Shown piece after piece: positions 35,812 through 44,985 of a DNA stretch of 64,000 nt. The stretch lies in contig UBXG01000017.1 in the NCBI GenBank assembly GCA_900469475.1, positions 1 to 64,000 of the forward strand. Reading direction: 5' to 3'. The position numbers were made by a program, and so were the translations under genes. Below the pieces are notes generated by a model. It did not search any database. It was not told the origin of the DNA and saw only the letters and a list, made by a program, of their open reading frames with translations. Numbering within the stretch: position 1 is the stretch's first letter; every line of letters starts with the position of its first letter. Origin of the DNA: Hyphomicrobiales bacterium (lineage in GTDB: Bacteria; Pseudomonadota; Alphaproteobacteria; Rhizobiales; Rhizobiaceae).

Positions 35812-36483
35812 ATGGAACGCATCACGATCGACATCGTCTCGGATGTCGTCTGCCCATGGTGCTATCTCGGCAAGGCCCGCCTGGAGCTCGCCATTGCCGA
35901 GGTGCAAGACGAAGTAGGCGTCGACCTCAACTGGCGACCATATCGGCTCAATCCCGACTATCCGCCCGAAGGCGTCGACCAGAAAAAGGCGCTGGAGCAA
36001 AAGCTTGGCGGCGCCGAGCGTGTCGCCGAGGGGCACAAGATGTTAACCGAGCTCGGCCGCGAAGTGGGAATCAAGTTCGATTTTGACGCCATCAAGATCG
36101 GCCCGAACACGCTCGATGCCCATCGCCTCATCCACTGGTCGGTCACCGAAAGCCGCGAAAAGCAGGACAAGGTGGTGGATGCTCTCTTCAAGGCCAATTT
36201 CGAAGAGGGCCTCAATATCGGCGATCATGCCGTACTGCTCGATATTGCCGAAAAGGCCGGCCTCGACCGCTCCGTCATATCAACCCTGCTTGCCTCCGAC
36301 GCCGACCGCGATCTCATCATCGGCGAGATCGACGCCGCCCAGAAGATCGGCGTCAACGGCGTTCCCTTCTTCATCTTCGACCAGCAATATGCCATCAGCG
36401 GCGCGCAGACACCGGATGTGCTCGTCGAGGCCTTGCGCGACATCGCCAAGATGAAAGCGGAAGCACGGGCGGGGATGAACTAA
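35812..36483 (+). CDS. DsbA family oxidoreductase (FrnE-like)
   Basis: 223-residue thioredoxin-fold protein with active-site motif C14-P-W-C17 (VVCPWCYLGKARLE) and the helical insertion of the DsbA/HCCA-isomerase group. FrnE-type members are cytosolic disulfide oxidoreductases or isomerases linked to stress resistance. It lacks a signal peptide, so it acts in the cytosol. AAAGGAT precedes the ATG at 35812. The second half has GVNGVPFFIFDQQYAISGAQ with the cis-Pro region. It follows the peptide-binding protein gene by 93 bp. HCCA isomerase is excluded by the CxxC; a precise substrate cannot be given. Confidence 0.92.
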   Translation: MERITIDIVSDVVCPWCYLGKARLELAIAEVQDEVGVDLNWRPYRLNPDYPPEGVDQKKALEQKLGGAERVAEGHKMLTELGREVGIKFDFDAIKIGPNTLDAHRLIHWSVTESREKQDKVVDALFKANFEEGLNIGDHAVLLDIAEKAGLDRSVISTLLASDADRDLIIGEIDAAQKIGVNGVPFFIFDQQYAISGAQTPDVLVEALRDIAKMKAEARAGMN

Positions 36484-36563
36484 GCGGGATTCCGCTTTTT
36501 CGATCATAGCTGCAAGAGCTTCCGCGAATCGCAGATCGCGGAAGTAGCCGCGTCATACCGGCA

Positions 36564-37151
36564 TCAGGTTTTTGCCAGTAATCCCGAAGCCATCGCCCGG
36601 AAGGCTTCTATCGCCTTGGGCAGCACTTCCGCCGGATTATCGCTGGCAGCAACCCAGAGGGCGGCATTCAGCGCCGCACCGGAAATGAGCCGGGCTGCCG
36701 CCTCGGGATCGACCGGCTTGACCACCTCTTGTTCCAGAAGTTTTGAGACCGTCTGCCGGGTGCCGGCGAGACAGCTGTTCTGGCTGGGCCATTTCGAGGG
36801 GTCGCCCAGAACGGCCGGACCGTCGAGCAAGACGATGCGCTGGACCTCCGGATCGAGAGCCATCTTGATGTAGGCCTCGCCTTCCGCAAGCAGACCTTGC
36901 CAGTCCCCATCCGCCTGCGCGCCGATCTCCTTCGCCCGCAGCGCCAGTTCGTTGTCGATCTGATCGACGACGGCGGCGAGCAATCCGCGCTTGTCGCCGA
37001 AATTATGATAGAGGGCGCCTCTCGTCAGGCCGACGTCTGCCGTCAGCTCATCCATTGAGGCCGCCGCAAATCCTTTCTCCGCAAAGGCTTTCCGCGCAGC
37101 GGCAATCAGCTTGCTCCGATTTTCTTCCATGGTTTCCAGGCGCTTTGCCAT
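36564..37151 (-). CDS. TetR/AcrR family transcriptional regulator
   Basis: 195-residue repressor-type regulator. The N-terminal helix-turn-helix is at about residues 12-58 (KLIAAARKAFAEKGFAAASMDELTADVGLTRGALYHNFGDKRGLLAAVVDQ). The C-terminal ligand domain is less conserved, as usual. The ATG at 37151 with GAGAGTG before it is used; the 57 bases before it in the longer frame run into the operator. Upstream lie three TetR-like operators spaced by exactly 26 bp between this gene and divergent ridA, so it probably represses both itself and ridA. The inducer is unknown. Confidence 0.92.
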   Translation of the reverse strand: MAKRLETMEENRSKLIAAARKAFAEKGFAAASMDELTADVGLTRGALYHNFGDKRGLLAAVVDQIDNELALRAKEIGAQADGDWQGLLAEGEAYIKMALDPEVQRIVLLDGPAVLGDPSKWPSQNSCLAGTRQTVSKLLEQEVVKPVDPEAAARLISGAALNAALWVAASDNPAEVLPKAIEAFRAMASGLLAKT

Positions 37152-37167
37152 ATCACTCTCAAATTTC

Positions 37168-37237
37168 ACATACGTTTCGTATTTGAAATATTGACATACG
37201 TCGCGCATATGAATATTTCACATACATGTCGTATATC
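37168..37237. promoter_or_regulatory. three tandem TetR-type operators
   Basis: ACATAC starts at 37168, 37194 and 37220, exactly 26 bp apart. Each unit has a short dyad: ATACG-ttt-CGTAT (perfect), ATACG-tcg-CGcAT and ATACa-tgt-CGTAT (one mismatch each). A TTGACA -35 box (37191-37196) and a weak -10 lie around the middle site on the plus strand. The sites lie between tetR and ridA. The binding protein is inferred from position. Confidence 0.75.
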
Positions 37238-37314
37238 AAACGAAGCGGCAGTTTGGAAGTCTCGCGTGAGCTTGCGTTCTTCCGATCTTTTCACATCAAC
37301 GAAAGCCAAACATT

Positions 37315-37737
37315 ATGACGACACGTAACGCAATCTTCCCGAAGAACAGGCATGCGCTTTATGAGGAGCATGGCTATTCCGCCGCAATCCGCTCCGGCGA
37401 ACTGCTGTTCGTCTCCGGTCAGGTCGGCAGCCGCGCGGATGGAAGCCCAGAACCGGATTTCGAAAAGCAGGTCCAGCTCGCCTTCGACAACCTGCAGGCA
37501 ACTTTGGAAGCGGCAGGCTGCACCTTCGATGACATCATCGATGTCACGTCGTTCCACACAGACCCGGAGCGGCAGTTCGGTGCGATCATGGCCGTCAAGA
37601 ACCGGATCTTCACCGAAAAACCCTACCCGAACTGGACGGCGATCGGCGTCAATTGGCTGGCGGGCTTCGATTTCGAAATCAAGGTCATCGCGCGCATTCC
37701 GGATTCTGGGGAGATGCGCGAGCCGCGGGCGGCTTGA
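37315..37737 (+). CDS. RidA family protein, without the catalytic Arg
   Basis: 140-residue member of the YjgF/Rid family, which in the archetype hydrolyses reactive enamines/imines such as 2-aminoacrylate. The fold signs are LLFVSGQVGS, FDNLQATLEAAGCTFDDIIDVTSFHT and FEIKVIARIP. Where RidA proper has Arg105 (PARSC) this protein has Trp (YPNWTAIG), so it belongs to a Rid subgroup without the standard deaminase residue. It starts at an ATG, with no strong Shine-Dalgarno. The upstream region holds the three tandem operators, which suggest control by the divergent TetR. The gene is followed 149 bp later by ubiA. Confidence 0.92.
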   Translation: MTTRNAIFPKNRHALYEEHGYSAAIRSGELLFVSGQVGSRADGSPEPDFEKQVQLAFDNLQATLEAAGCTFDDIIDVTSFHTDPERQFGAIMAVKNRIFTEKPYPNWTAIGVNWLAGFDFEIKVIARIPDSGEMREPRAA

Positions 37738-37886
37738 GGGTATGGTCAGATTTCAGCTCGCGGCGGAAAATGACCGTCGCGGGCTGGGCGTGGCCGTCAA
37801 AGCTAAATTTGTGCAGCCGCGCTTCCAGCCGTTGCGAGATGTGCGGAAGTCGCTACTTTTCTTCGTCGATGAAACTGCGGATTTCG

Positions 37887-38804
37887 ATGATGAACGTTTC
37901 CACCCGCCCCGATCTGAGCGATATAACACTGGGAGACTGGGTGGATCGCCGTTTGCCTGCGGCGTTGAGACCCTACACGCGACTTGCGCGGCTGGACCGG
38001 CCGGTCGGCATTTGGCTCACGCTTTTTCCCTGCTGGGCAGCGCTCATTCAAGCCTCATACGGTTTTCCAGATATCAGACAGCTGGCCATCTTCTCGCTGG
38101 GCGCATTGCTGATGAGAAGCGCAGGCTCGACGGTCAACGACATCGCAGATCGGAAATTCGACGGCCATGTCGAGCGAACCCGCTTCCGCCCCTTGGCAAG
38201 CGGTCAAATCGGCGTGCGGCAGGCCGTGCTGTTTCTTGCGGCGGAACTGGCGCTGGCCGCCTCGCTTATATTTCTTCTGACGCCCTTTACGCGCCTCGTC
38301 GCGATCAGTGTCCTGCCCCTCGTCTTTGTTTATCCGCTCTGCAAGCGTTTCACATACTGGCCCCAGTCCGTGCTTGGCGCAGCATTCAATTGGGGAATGC
38401 TGATGGCCTGGTCGGAAGTCACAGGCGCGATCCCCGTCGGTGCGGTTCTGATGTGGCTTGGAGCCATCGCCTGGCAGATCGGATACGATACCGTTTATGC
38501 CTATGTCGATGTTCGCGACGATACGCGACTGGGCTTGAAGTCGACCGCAATCCTGTTCGGCAACCGCGGCAGGGCATGTATCGGCCTGTTCTATACCATT
38601 GCCATCGCGGCATGGTCCGCCGGTGGATGGTTGACGGGCATGTCATTGCCTTATGCGACAGGAATGCTTGTCATCGCCGCCCATCTCGGCTGGCAGACTT
38701 GGCGCCTCAATCTTTCACGCCCAGAGATCAGCTACCGGCTGTTTCTAGCGAATATTCTAACGGGTATGTTGCTGGCCGCAGCGGCCTTTGCTGGAACTCT
38801 ATAA
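37887..38804 (+). CDS. ubiA: 4-hydroxybenzoate polyprenyltransferase
   Basis: Membrane prenyltransferase (about 305 residues) that attaches the polyprenyl tail to 4-hydroxybenzoate in ubiquinone synthesis. The first Asp-rich motif NDIADRKFD, with R-F-R-P-L-A-S-G following, and a second Asp motif (YAYVDVRDD) are both present, as are about eight membrane segments. The N-terminus begins near RRLPAALRPYTRLARLDRPVGIWL. The exact start is uncertain: ATGs at 37869, 37887 and 37890 are possible; a much longer frame from 37653 overlaps ridA and is not credible. It converges with mfd. Confidence 0.92.
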   Translation: MMNVSTRPDLSDITLGDWVDRRLPAALRPYTRLARLDRPVGIWLTLFPCWAALIQASYGFPDIRQLAIFSLGALLMRSAGSTVNDIADRKFDGHVERTRFRPLASGQIGVRQAVLFLAAELALAASLIFLLTPFTRLVAISVLPLVFVYPLCKRFTYWPQSVLGAAFNWGMLMAWSEVTGAIPVGAVLMWLGAIAWQIGYDTVYAYVDVRDDTRLGLKSTAILFGNRGRACIGLFYTIAIAAWSAGGWLTGMSLPYATGMLVIAAHLGWQTWRLNLSRPEISYRLFLANILTGMLLAAAAFAGTL

Positions 38805-38852
38805 GCCGCGCCCAAAGGAAGAGATGCGGATTTTCGGCTCAGAGCCCACGTC

Positions 38853-41800
38853 CTATTTCGCAAGCTCCGCCAGCTGCGTCATGACAACTGCCGCTCCCTG
38901 CAGCCGCTTCTCCGGCGTCGGCAGGTCGCGGGTCAGGAAGACGCTATGGTCGGGGCGGATCTTGGCCATGGTGCCCTGCTTGGCGATGTAGCCGACGAGA
39001 TTAGCCGGGTTCGGGAATTCCTTGTTGCGGAACTGGACGACGACACCCTTCGGACCGGCATCCAGCTTCTCGACATTGGCGATGCGGCAGAGTGACTTGA
39101 TGTAGACGACCTTGAGGAGGTGCTGCACCTCCATCGGCAAGGGACCGAAACGATCGATCATTTCGGCGCCGAACCCGTCGATCTCCTTCAGCTCCGTGAT
39201 CTCGCCGAGGCGGCGATAGAGCGCCATGCGCAGATGCAGATCGGGCACATAGTCGTCCGGAATCATGACAGACGTGCCGACGGAGATCTGCGGCGACCAG
39301 CCGGTATCCTGGATCTCGTCGACGCCCTTGACCTCGGCGACGGCCTCCTCGAGCATCTGCTGGTAGAGCTCGAAGCCAACTTCCTTGATATGGCCTGATT
39401 GTTCTTCGCCCAGCAGATTGCCGGCGCCGCGGATATCGAGATCGTGGCTCGCCAGCTGGAAGCCGGCGCCAAGCGTGTCCAGTGACTGGAGGACCTTCAG
39501 TCTGCGCTCCGCCGTGGTCGTCAGCACCTTGTTGACCGGCAGGGTGAAGAGTGCGAAGGCACGGACCTTGGAGCGGCCGACACGGCCGCGGAGCTGATAG
39601 AGCTGGGCAAGGCCGAACATGTCGGCGCGGTGGACGATCAGCGTGTTGGCCGTCGGCACGTCGAGACCGGATTCGACGATGGTCGTCGATAGCAGCACGT
39701 CATAACGCCCCTCGTAGAAGGCATTCATGATGTCTTCCAGCTCACCGGCGGGCATCTGGCCATGGGCGACCGCCACCTTCAGCTCCGGCACGTCCGATTG
39801 CAGGAAGGCATGGATATCGGCGAGATCGGCGAGGCGCGGACAGACATAGAAGCTCTGGCCGCCACGATAATGCTCACGCATCAGCGTTTCGCGGATGACC
39901 AGCGAATCGAAGGGCGAGATGAAGGTGCGCACCGCCATGCGGTCGACCGGCGGCGTGGTGATGAGCGACAGTTCGCGTACACCGGTCATCGCGAGCTGCA
40001 AGGTGCGCGGGATCGGCGTCGCCGACAGCGTCAGCACATGCACGTCGCTCTTCAGCTCCTTCAGGCGCTCCTTGTGCTTGACGCCGAAATGCTGCTCCTC
40101 GTCGATGATGAGCAGGCCGAGATTGGCGAACTGGATGCCGGCGCCGAGGAGCGCGTGGGTGCCGACGACGATATCGGTCTTGCCATCGGCCACTTCCTTC
40201 TTGGTGAGCGCCAGTTCCTTGGAACCGACCAGGCGAGATGCCTGCTGTATGCGGATCGGCAGCCCACGGAAGCGCTCGGAGAAGGTCTTGAAATGCTGGC
40301 GCGAAAGCAGCGTCGTCGGCACGACAACGGCTACCTGCACGCCATTCATGGCAGCGACGAAGGCTGCGCGCAGCGCCACTTCCGTCTTGCCGAAGCCGAC
40401 ATCGCCGCAGACGAGGCGATCCATCGGTCGGCCGGCACCAAGATCTTCACGCACCGCCTCGATAGCGTTCATCTGGTCGTCGGTCTCGTCATACGGGAAG
40501 CGCGCGGCAAATTCGTCATACAGTCCGTCCGGCGTGCTGAGTACAGGCGCATGCCGCGTCAGGCGTTCGGCCGCGACGCGGATCAAGGCGCCGGCCATAT
40601 CCAGCAGGCGCTTCTTGAGCTTGGCCTTGCGCATCTGCCATGCGCCGCCGCCGAGCTTGTCGAGCTGCGCCTCGGTGCCCTCGCCGCCATAACGCGAGAG
40701 TAGATCGATGTTTTCGACCGGCAGGAACAGCTTGGCATCGTCGGCATATTGCAGCTCGAGGCAGGCGTGCGGTGCGCCGGCTGCCTCGATGGTCCTGAGG
40801 CCAACGAAACGGCCGATACCGTGCTCGGCATGAACGACGATCGAGCCTTCGTCCAGGCCCGCCACCTCCGAAATGAAGTCGGCGGCGCGCTTGCGCCGCT
40901 TCGAACGGCGCACCATGCGGTCGCCGAGAATATCCTGCTCGCCGATAACGATCAGATCGCCAGCTTCGAAACCAGCTTCGAGGCTGAGCACGGCCGCGGC
41001 CGCCTCACCCTTCGCCAGGCCGCCAAGGTCCTTGAAGGCCTCGATCGTCTTGACGCGCGCCAGCCCGTGTTCGGATAGCACCTGCAGGAGGCGATCGAGC
41101 GAGCCTTCCGTCCAGGCCGAAATCAGCACCTTGCCGCCCGAAGCCCGCTTGTCGGCGATATGCTTAACGACTGCATCGAAGACGTTGACGCGCTCGCTAT
41201 CGGTTGTGTCGGTCGCTGACCGCGCCCAGCGCGGCCCCTGGCGGGCATCAAGCTCGATGACGCGACGCGCCTCGCCCTCATGCTCGTTGAAGGGCGAAAT
41301 ACGGATAGCGTCGAAGGCGTCAAGCGCATTGCCGAATGCCTTGCCATCGAGATAGAGCTGGCCGGGCGTTACTGGCTTATAGGGCGTGCCCTGTGCCATC
41401 TGCCCCTTGGCCTGCTGGCCGGATTGAAGGCGGGCGTCGTAATAGTCGAAGACGAGCTTGGAGCGCTCCTCGGCCGCCTCGCGCACGGTGTGATCCGTGA
41501 CCAAGCGAAAGCCTTTAAGGTAATCGAAGACCGTCTCGAGCTTCTCGTAGAACAGCGGCAGCCAATGTTCCATGCCGGCGTATCGCCGACCTTCGGACAC
41601 GGCGAGATAGAGAGCGTCATCGCGCGTGGCGGCGCCGAAGGCGGAGAGATAGTTCTTGCGGAAGCGGCTGATCGTATCCGGCGTCAGCGTCACTTCGCTC
41701 ATCGGATTGAGATCGAGCGAACGCACCTGCCCTGTCGTACGCTGGCTGGCCGGATCGAAGCTGCGGATGCTTTCCAGCGTATCGCCGAAGAAATCGAGGC

Positions 41801-42353
41801 GCACCGGCTTTTCCGTGCCCGGAACGAAGACATCGAGAATGCCGCCGCGCACGGCATATTCGCCGACCTCACGCACGGTTGCCACGCGCTCGAAGCCGTT
41901 ACGCTCGAGACGAGCCGCAATATCGTCCATCCGGACCTGGTTCCCCGGACGTGCCGAGAACGCCAGGCTTTCGATGATATCCTGCGGGGCGACCTTCTGC
42001 AGCATGGCGTTGACGGTCACCAGCACAACGGCTGCATGCGGCTTGTGATGATGCGCGATCAGGCCGGACAAAGCCGCCAAGCGCCGGGCCGAGGCGTCGG
42101 AGCTTGGGGAAACGCGGTCATAGGGAAGGCAATCCCAGGCCGGCAGGGTGAGTACCGGAATTTCAGGCGCGATGAAGCCGAGCATCTGCTCGACATCGGC
42201 CATGTGCTGGCCGTCGGACATGACATAGGCGACCGGCTGGCCGGCCTTTGCCATTTCGGCAATCAGGAACGGCTCAAGACCGGCCGGAACATGACCGATC
42301 GTTGTCGGCTCGCTGGCGGCGAGCAGCTTCTTCGCATCGAAACCGGGGATCAT
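38853..42353 (-). CDS. mfd: transcription-repair coupling factor
   Basis: 1166-residue DNA translocase that removes stalled RNA polymerase and recruits UvrA. Domains in order: UvrB-like region (1-~350), RNA-polymerase interaction domain (VHAEHGIGRFVGL about 515), helicase motor with GDVGFGKTEVALRAAF, LLIIDEEQHFGVKHKE, SATPIPRT and REQLxGRVGRS-like QLRGRVGRS, and a C-terminal TRCF domain. The start overlaps the sdhE stop codon by four bases (ATGA), so the two are translationally linked. It ends convergent with ubiA. Confidence 0.97.
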   Translation of the reverse strand: MIPGFDAKKLLAASEPTTIGHVPAGLEPFLIAEMAKAGQPVAYVMSDGQHMADVEQMLGFIAPEIPVLTLPAWDCLPYDRVSPSSDASARRLAALSGLIAHHHKPHAAVVLVTVNAMLQKVAPQDIIESLAFSARPGNQVRMDDIAARLERNGFERVATVREVGEYAVRGGILDVFVPGTEKPVRLDFFGDTLESIRSFDPASQRTTGQVRSLDLNPMSEVTLTPDTISRFRKNYLSAFGAATRDDALYLAVSEGRRYAGMEHWLPLFYEKLETVFDYLKGFRLVTDHTVREAAEERSKLVFDYYDARLQSGQQAKGQMAQGTPYKPVTPGQLYLDGKAFGNALDAFDAIRISPFNEHEGEARRVIELDARQGPRWARSATDTTDSERVNVFDAVVKHIADKRASGGKVLISAWTEGSLDRLLQVLSEHGLARVKTIEAFKDLGGLAKGEAAAAVLSLEAGFEAGDLIVIGEQDILGDRMVRRSKRRKRAADFISEVAGLDEGSIVVHAEHGIGRFVGLRTIEAAGAPHACLELQYADDAKLFLPVENIDLLSRYGGEGTEAQLDKLGGGAWQMRKAKLKKRLLDMAGALIRVAAERLTRHAPVLSTPDGLYDEFAARFPYDETDDQMNAIEAVREDLGAGRPMDRLVCGDVGFGKTEVALRAAFVAAMNGVQVAVVVPTTLLSRQHFKTFSERFRGLPIRIQQASRLVGSKELALTKKEVADGKTDIVVGTHALLGAGIQFANLGLLIIDEEQHFGVKHKERLKELKSDVHVLTLSATPIPRTLQLAMTGVRELSLITTPPVDRMAVRTFISPFDSLVIRETLMREHYRGGQSFYVCPRLADLADIHAFLQSDVPELKVAVAHGQMPAGELEDIMNAFYEGRYDVLLSTTIVESGLDVPTANTLIVHRADMFGLAQLYQLRGRVGRSKVRAFALFTLPVNKVLTTTAERRLKVLQSLDTLGAGFQLASHDLDIRGAGNLLGEEQSGHIKEVGFELYQQMLEEAVAEVKGVDEIQDTGWSPQISVGTSVMIPDDYVPDLHLRMALYRRLGEITELKEIDGFGAEMIDRFGPLPMEVQHLLKVVYIKSLCRIANVEKLDAGPKGVVVQFRNKEFPNPANLVGYIAKQGTMAKIRPDHSVFLTRDLPTPEKRLQGAAVVMTQLAELAK

Positions 42354-42664
42354 TTCGTTAATCCGAACCTTTCGGCGATCTCTTCGAAATCGGGCTTATA
42401 GGATGCCAGGCGCTCAAAGAGCGGTGTGCGCAGATGCTGCGGCGTCGGCTGGCTACCGAGGATCCACTTCAGGAGATCGTTGTCCTCTTCGGCCATGATG
42501 CGCTCGAGCTCATCGAGATCGGCTTCAGCGAGGCGCGGCAGCTCGTTGTCGGCAAATTGGCCGAAGACGAGATCCATCTCGCGGATGCCGCGATGCCAGC
42601 AACGGAAAAGGATGCGCCGACGGCGAGGATCGAGATCGGCACTGCTGAGGGTCAGCCCAGTCAT
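42350..42664 (-). CDS. sdhE: FAD assembly factor SdhE (succinate dehydrogenase flavinylation)
   Basis: 104-residue small protein that helps insert FAD covalently into succinate dehydrogenase. The conserved RGIREMD (RGxxE motif) is at about residues 26-32, within the helical fold of the family (PRRRRILFRCWHRGIREMD). The ATG with AAAGGTG six bases upstream is chosen; a GTG three codons earlier is also open. It precedes mfd with the stop overlapping the mfd start, and is divergent from recG. The functional link to Mfd is unclear; the pairing seems to be positional. Confidence 0.92.
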   Translation of the reverse strand: MTGLTLSSADLDPRRRRILFRCWHRGIREMDLVFGQFADNELPRLAEADLDELERIMAEEDNDLLKWILGSQPTPQHLRTPLFERLASYKPDFEEIAERFGLTK

Positions 42665-42837
42665 CAAAAACACCTTTATGTTGATGCGTCTCTATAAAAC
42701 CAGCGCTCAAAGGTGGGAACCGGTTTTTCAGAAAAAAGCACCCGCGATGCAATTTTCCGGGGAGTGTTAGGCTCAACGGCGCCGAGTTTCCCGCTGCCCC
42801 TTGCCAAATGCGCCCTGCCCGTCGCATTTTGCCGGCC

Positions 42838-44943
42838 ATGCGTCCCGCCATCCTCGACCCGCTATTTGCCTCCATTTCTTCGCTATCAGGCGTCGGGCCG
42901 AAGGTATCCGAGCTGCTGGTGAAGCTGCTCGATCGCGAGACGATCGACGATTGCCGCGTCATCGACCTTATTTTCCACGCGCCGCATTCGATCATCGACC
43001 GGCGCGAGCAGCCCGGTATCGCGAGAGCACCGCAGGGCGCCATCGTCACCATCACCGGCCGCGTCGATCGCCACCAGCCGCCACCCAACCCGCGCAGCAA
43101 CGTGCCCTATCGCGTCTATCTACACGACGAAACAGGCGAACTAGCGCTGGTCTTTTTTCGTGGCAAGGCACAGTGGCTCGAAAAGCAGCTGCCGATCGAT
43201 GAAACCGTTACCGTCAGTGGCAAGGTCGACTGGTTCAACGGCCGCCCGTCTATGGTACATCCGGATTATATCATGCGCGAGAGCGAGGCGGAAAACCTGC
43301 CGCTGGTCGAGCCGGTCTATCCGCTAACCGCCGGGCTTACGCCGAAGTTCCTGCGCAAGACGATAGAGGCAGCATTGCCGCGCATTCCGCAGCTGCCAGA
43401 GTGGGATGATATCGCCCTGACGCAGAAGCAGGGCTTTCCCTCGATCTCCGATGCCTTCCACATGCTGCATGCGCCCAGGGATGCGGCGGATATCGATCCG
43501 CAGGCACCGGCGCGGCGCCGGCTGGCCTATGACGAATTCCTGGCGGGGCAATTGTCGCTTTCGCTGGTGCGCCAGAGGTTGCGCAAGGTTGCCGGTCAAC
43601 CCGTGCATGCAACTGGAGAAATCAGCGGCAAGATCCTGGAATCGCTGCCCTTCTCGATGACGAATAGTCAGCGTGATGCGGTTGCCGATATTCTTAAGGA
43701 TATGGCAGGCACCGAGCGCATGCTGCGACTGCTGCAAGGCGACGTCGGCGCGGGCAAGACGCTGGTGGCGCTGATGGCGATCGCCGCCGTGATCGAAAGC
43801 GGCGGCCAAGCCGTGCTGATGGCACCGACCGAAATTCTCGCCCGCCAGCATTACGCGACAATTTCGAAATTCGCAGCGAGTGCAAACCTTTCCGTCGAAG
43901 TTCTCACAGGCCGCACGAAGGGGCGCGAACGGGATGCGATCCTGGAGCGCATCGCCTCCGGCGAAGCGCAGATCATCATCGGCACGCATGCGTTGTTTCA
44001 GGATAGCGTCGCCTATGCCAATCTGATGCTGGCTGTCGTCGACGAGCAGCATCGTTTCGGCGTCCATCAGCGCCTGCGGCTAACTGCGAAGGGCATTTCG
44101 CCCCACATGCTCGTTATGACCGCAACGCCTATACCGCGAACGCTGGTGCTGGCCGCATTCGGCGACATGGACGTTTCGAAGCTCACCGAGAAGCCCGCGG
44201 GCCGCAAGCCGATCCAGACGATCACCATTCCGAATGAACGAACAGGCGACATCGTCGCGCGCCTAAGGAGTGCGCTAGCGGAAGGTAAAAAAGCCTATTG
44301 GATATGCCCACTTGTGGAGGAATCCGAAGAATCCGATTTAATGTCGGTGGAGGAGCGGCATGAGACACTGACCAAGGCGCTCGGCCCAGGCATCGGTCTC
44401 ATCCATGGCCGGATGAGCGGCCCGGAGAAAGACACTGTGATGATGGCGTTCAAGAACGGCGAGATCCGCCTGCTGGTGGCCACGACGGTCGTCGAGGTGG
44501 GCGTCGACGTGCCGGACGCGACGATCATGGTCATCGAACATGCTGAACGTTTCGGCCTGGCACAGCTTCATCAGTTGCGCGGACGCGTCGGTCGCGGGGA
44601 TGAGGCTTCCACTTGCATCCTTCTCTACAAAGGGCCGCTCGGCGAAACTGGACATGCGCGGTTGTCGATCATGCGCGAGACGGAAGACGGCTTCCGAATT
44701 GCTGAGGAGGATTTGAAGCTGCGCGGCGAAGGTGAGCTTCTTGGGACACGCCAATCCGGCACGCCAGGCTTCCGCATCGCCAGCCTAGAAGCCCATGCCG
44801 ATCTTCTAGAAATCGCCCGCAAGGATGCCGCCTATCTGATCGAGCGCGATCCGGAACTGACCAGTGAGCGTGGCAGTGCGGTACGCACCCTGCTCTATCT
44901 CTTCCGCCGCGACGAGGCGATCCGCTTCCTGCGAGCGGGGTAG
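42838..44943 (+). CDS. recG: ATP-dependent DNA helicase RecG
   Basis: 701-residue helicase that regresses stalled forks and resolves branched DNA. The N-terminal wedge domain is followed by the OB-fold (GAIVTITGRVDRHQ), then the helicase core with GDVGAGKTLVAL, VVDEQHRFGVHQ, MTATPIPRTL and LRGRVGRGDE. The ATG at 42838 is chosen because the protein begins MRPAILDPLFASISSL as in relatives; a longer frame from 42808 is also open. It is divergent from sdhE-mfd, giving a compact repair cluster with mfd. The end is followed by a short GC-rich hairpin before a convergent gene. Confidence 0.97.
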   Translation: MRPAILDPLFASISSLSGVGPKVSELLVKLLDRETIDDCRVIDLIFHAPHSIIDRREQPGIARAPQGAIVTITGRVDRHQPPPNPRSNVPYRVYLHDETGELALVFFRGKAQWLEKQLPIDETVTVSGKVDWFNGRPSMVHPDYIMRESEAENLPLVEPVYPLTAGLTPKFLRKTIEAALPRIPQLPEWDDIALTQKQGFPSISDAFHMLHAPRDAADIDPQAPARRRLAYDEFLAGQLSLSLVRQRLRKVAGQPVHATGEISGKILESLPFSMTNSQRDAVADILKDMAGTERMLRLLQGDVGAGKTLVALMAIAAVIESGGQAVLMAPTEILARQHYATISKFAASANLSVEVLTGRTKGRERDAILERIASGEAQIIIGTHALFQDSVAYANLMLAVVDEQHRFGVHQRLRLTAKGISPHMLVMTATPIPRTLVLAAFGDMDVSKLTEKPAGRKPIQTITIPNERTGDIVARLRSALAEGKKAYWICPLVEESEESDLMSVEERHETLTKALGPGIGLIHGRMSGPEKDTVMMAFKNGEIRLLVATTVVEVGVDVPDATIMVIEHAERFGLAQLHQLRGRVGRGDEASTCILLYKGPLGETGHARLSIMRETEDGFRIAEEDLKLRGEGELLGTRQSGTPGFRIASLEAHADLLEIARKDAAYLIERDPELTSERGSAVRTLLYLFRRDEAIRFLRAG

Positions 44944-44948
44944 GCGGA

Positions 44949-44969
44949 TGGACGCGTTAGCCGCGTCCA
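44949..44969. terminator. hairpin between recG and the phytase-like gene
   Basis: TGGACGCG (44949-44956) and CGCGTCCA (44962-44969) form a perfect 8-bp stem between convergent genes, five bp after the recG stop. No T-tract. Confidence 0.45.
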
Positions 44970-44985
44970 CCCCCGTTTCATCAGA

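Noticed and set aside
37352..38884. 510-codon plus-strand frame across ridA and ubiA
   Set aside because: It runs in another frame through two clear genes; the composition (Arg/Ser-rich) is that of a shadow frame.
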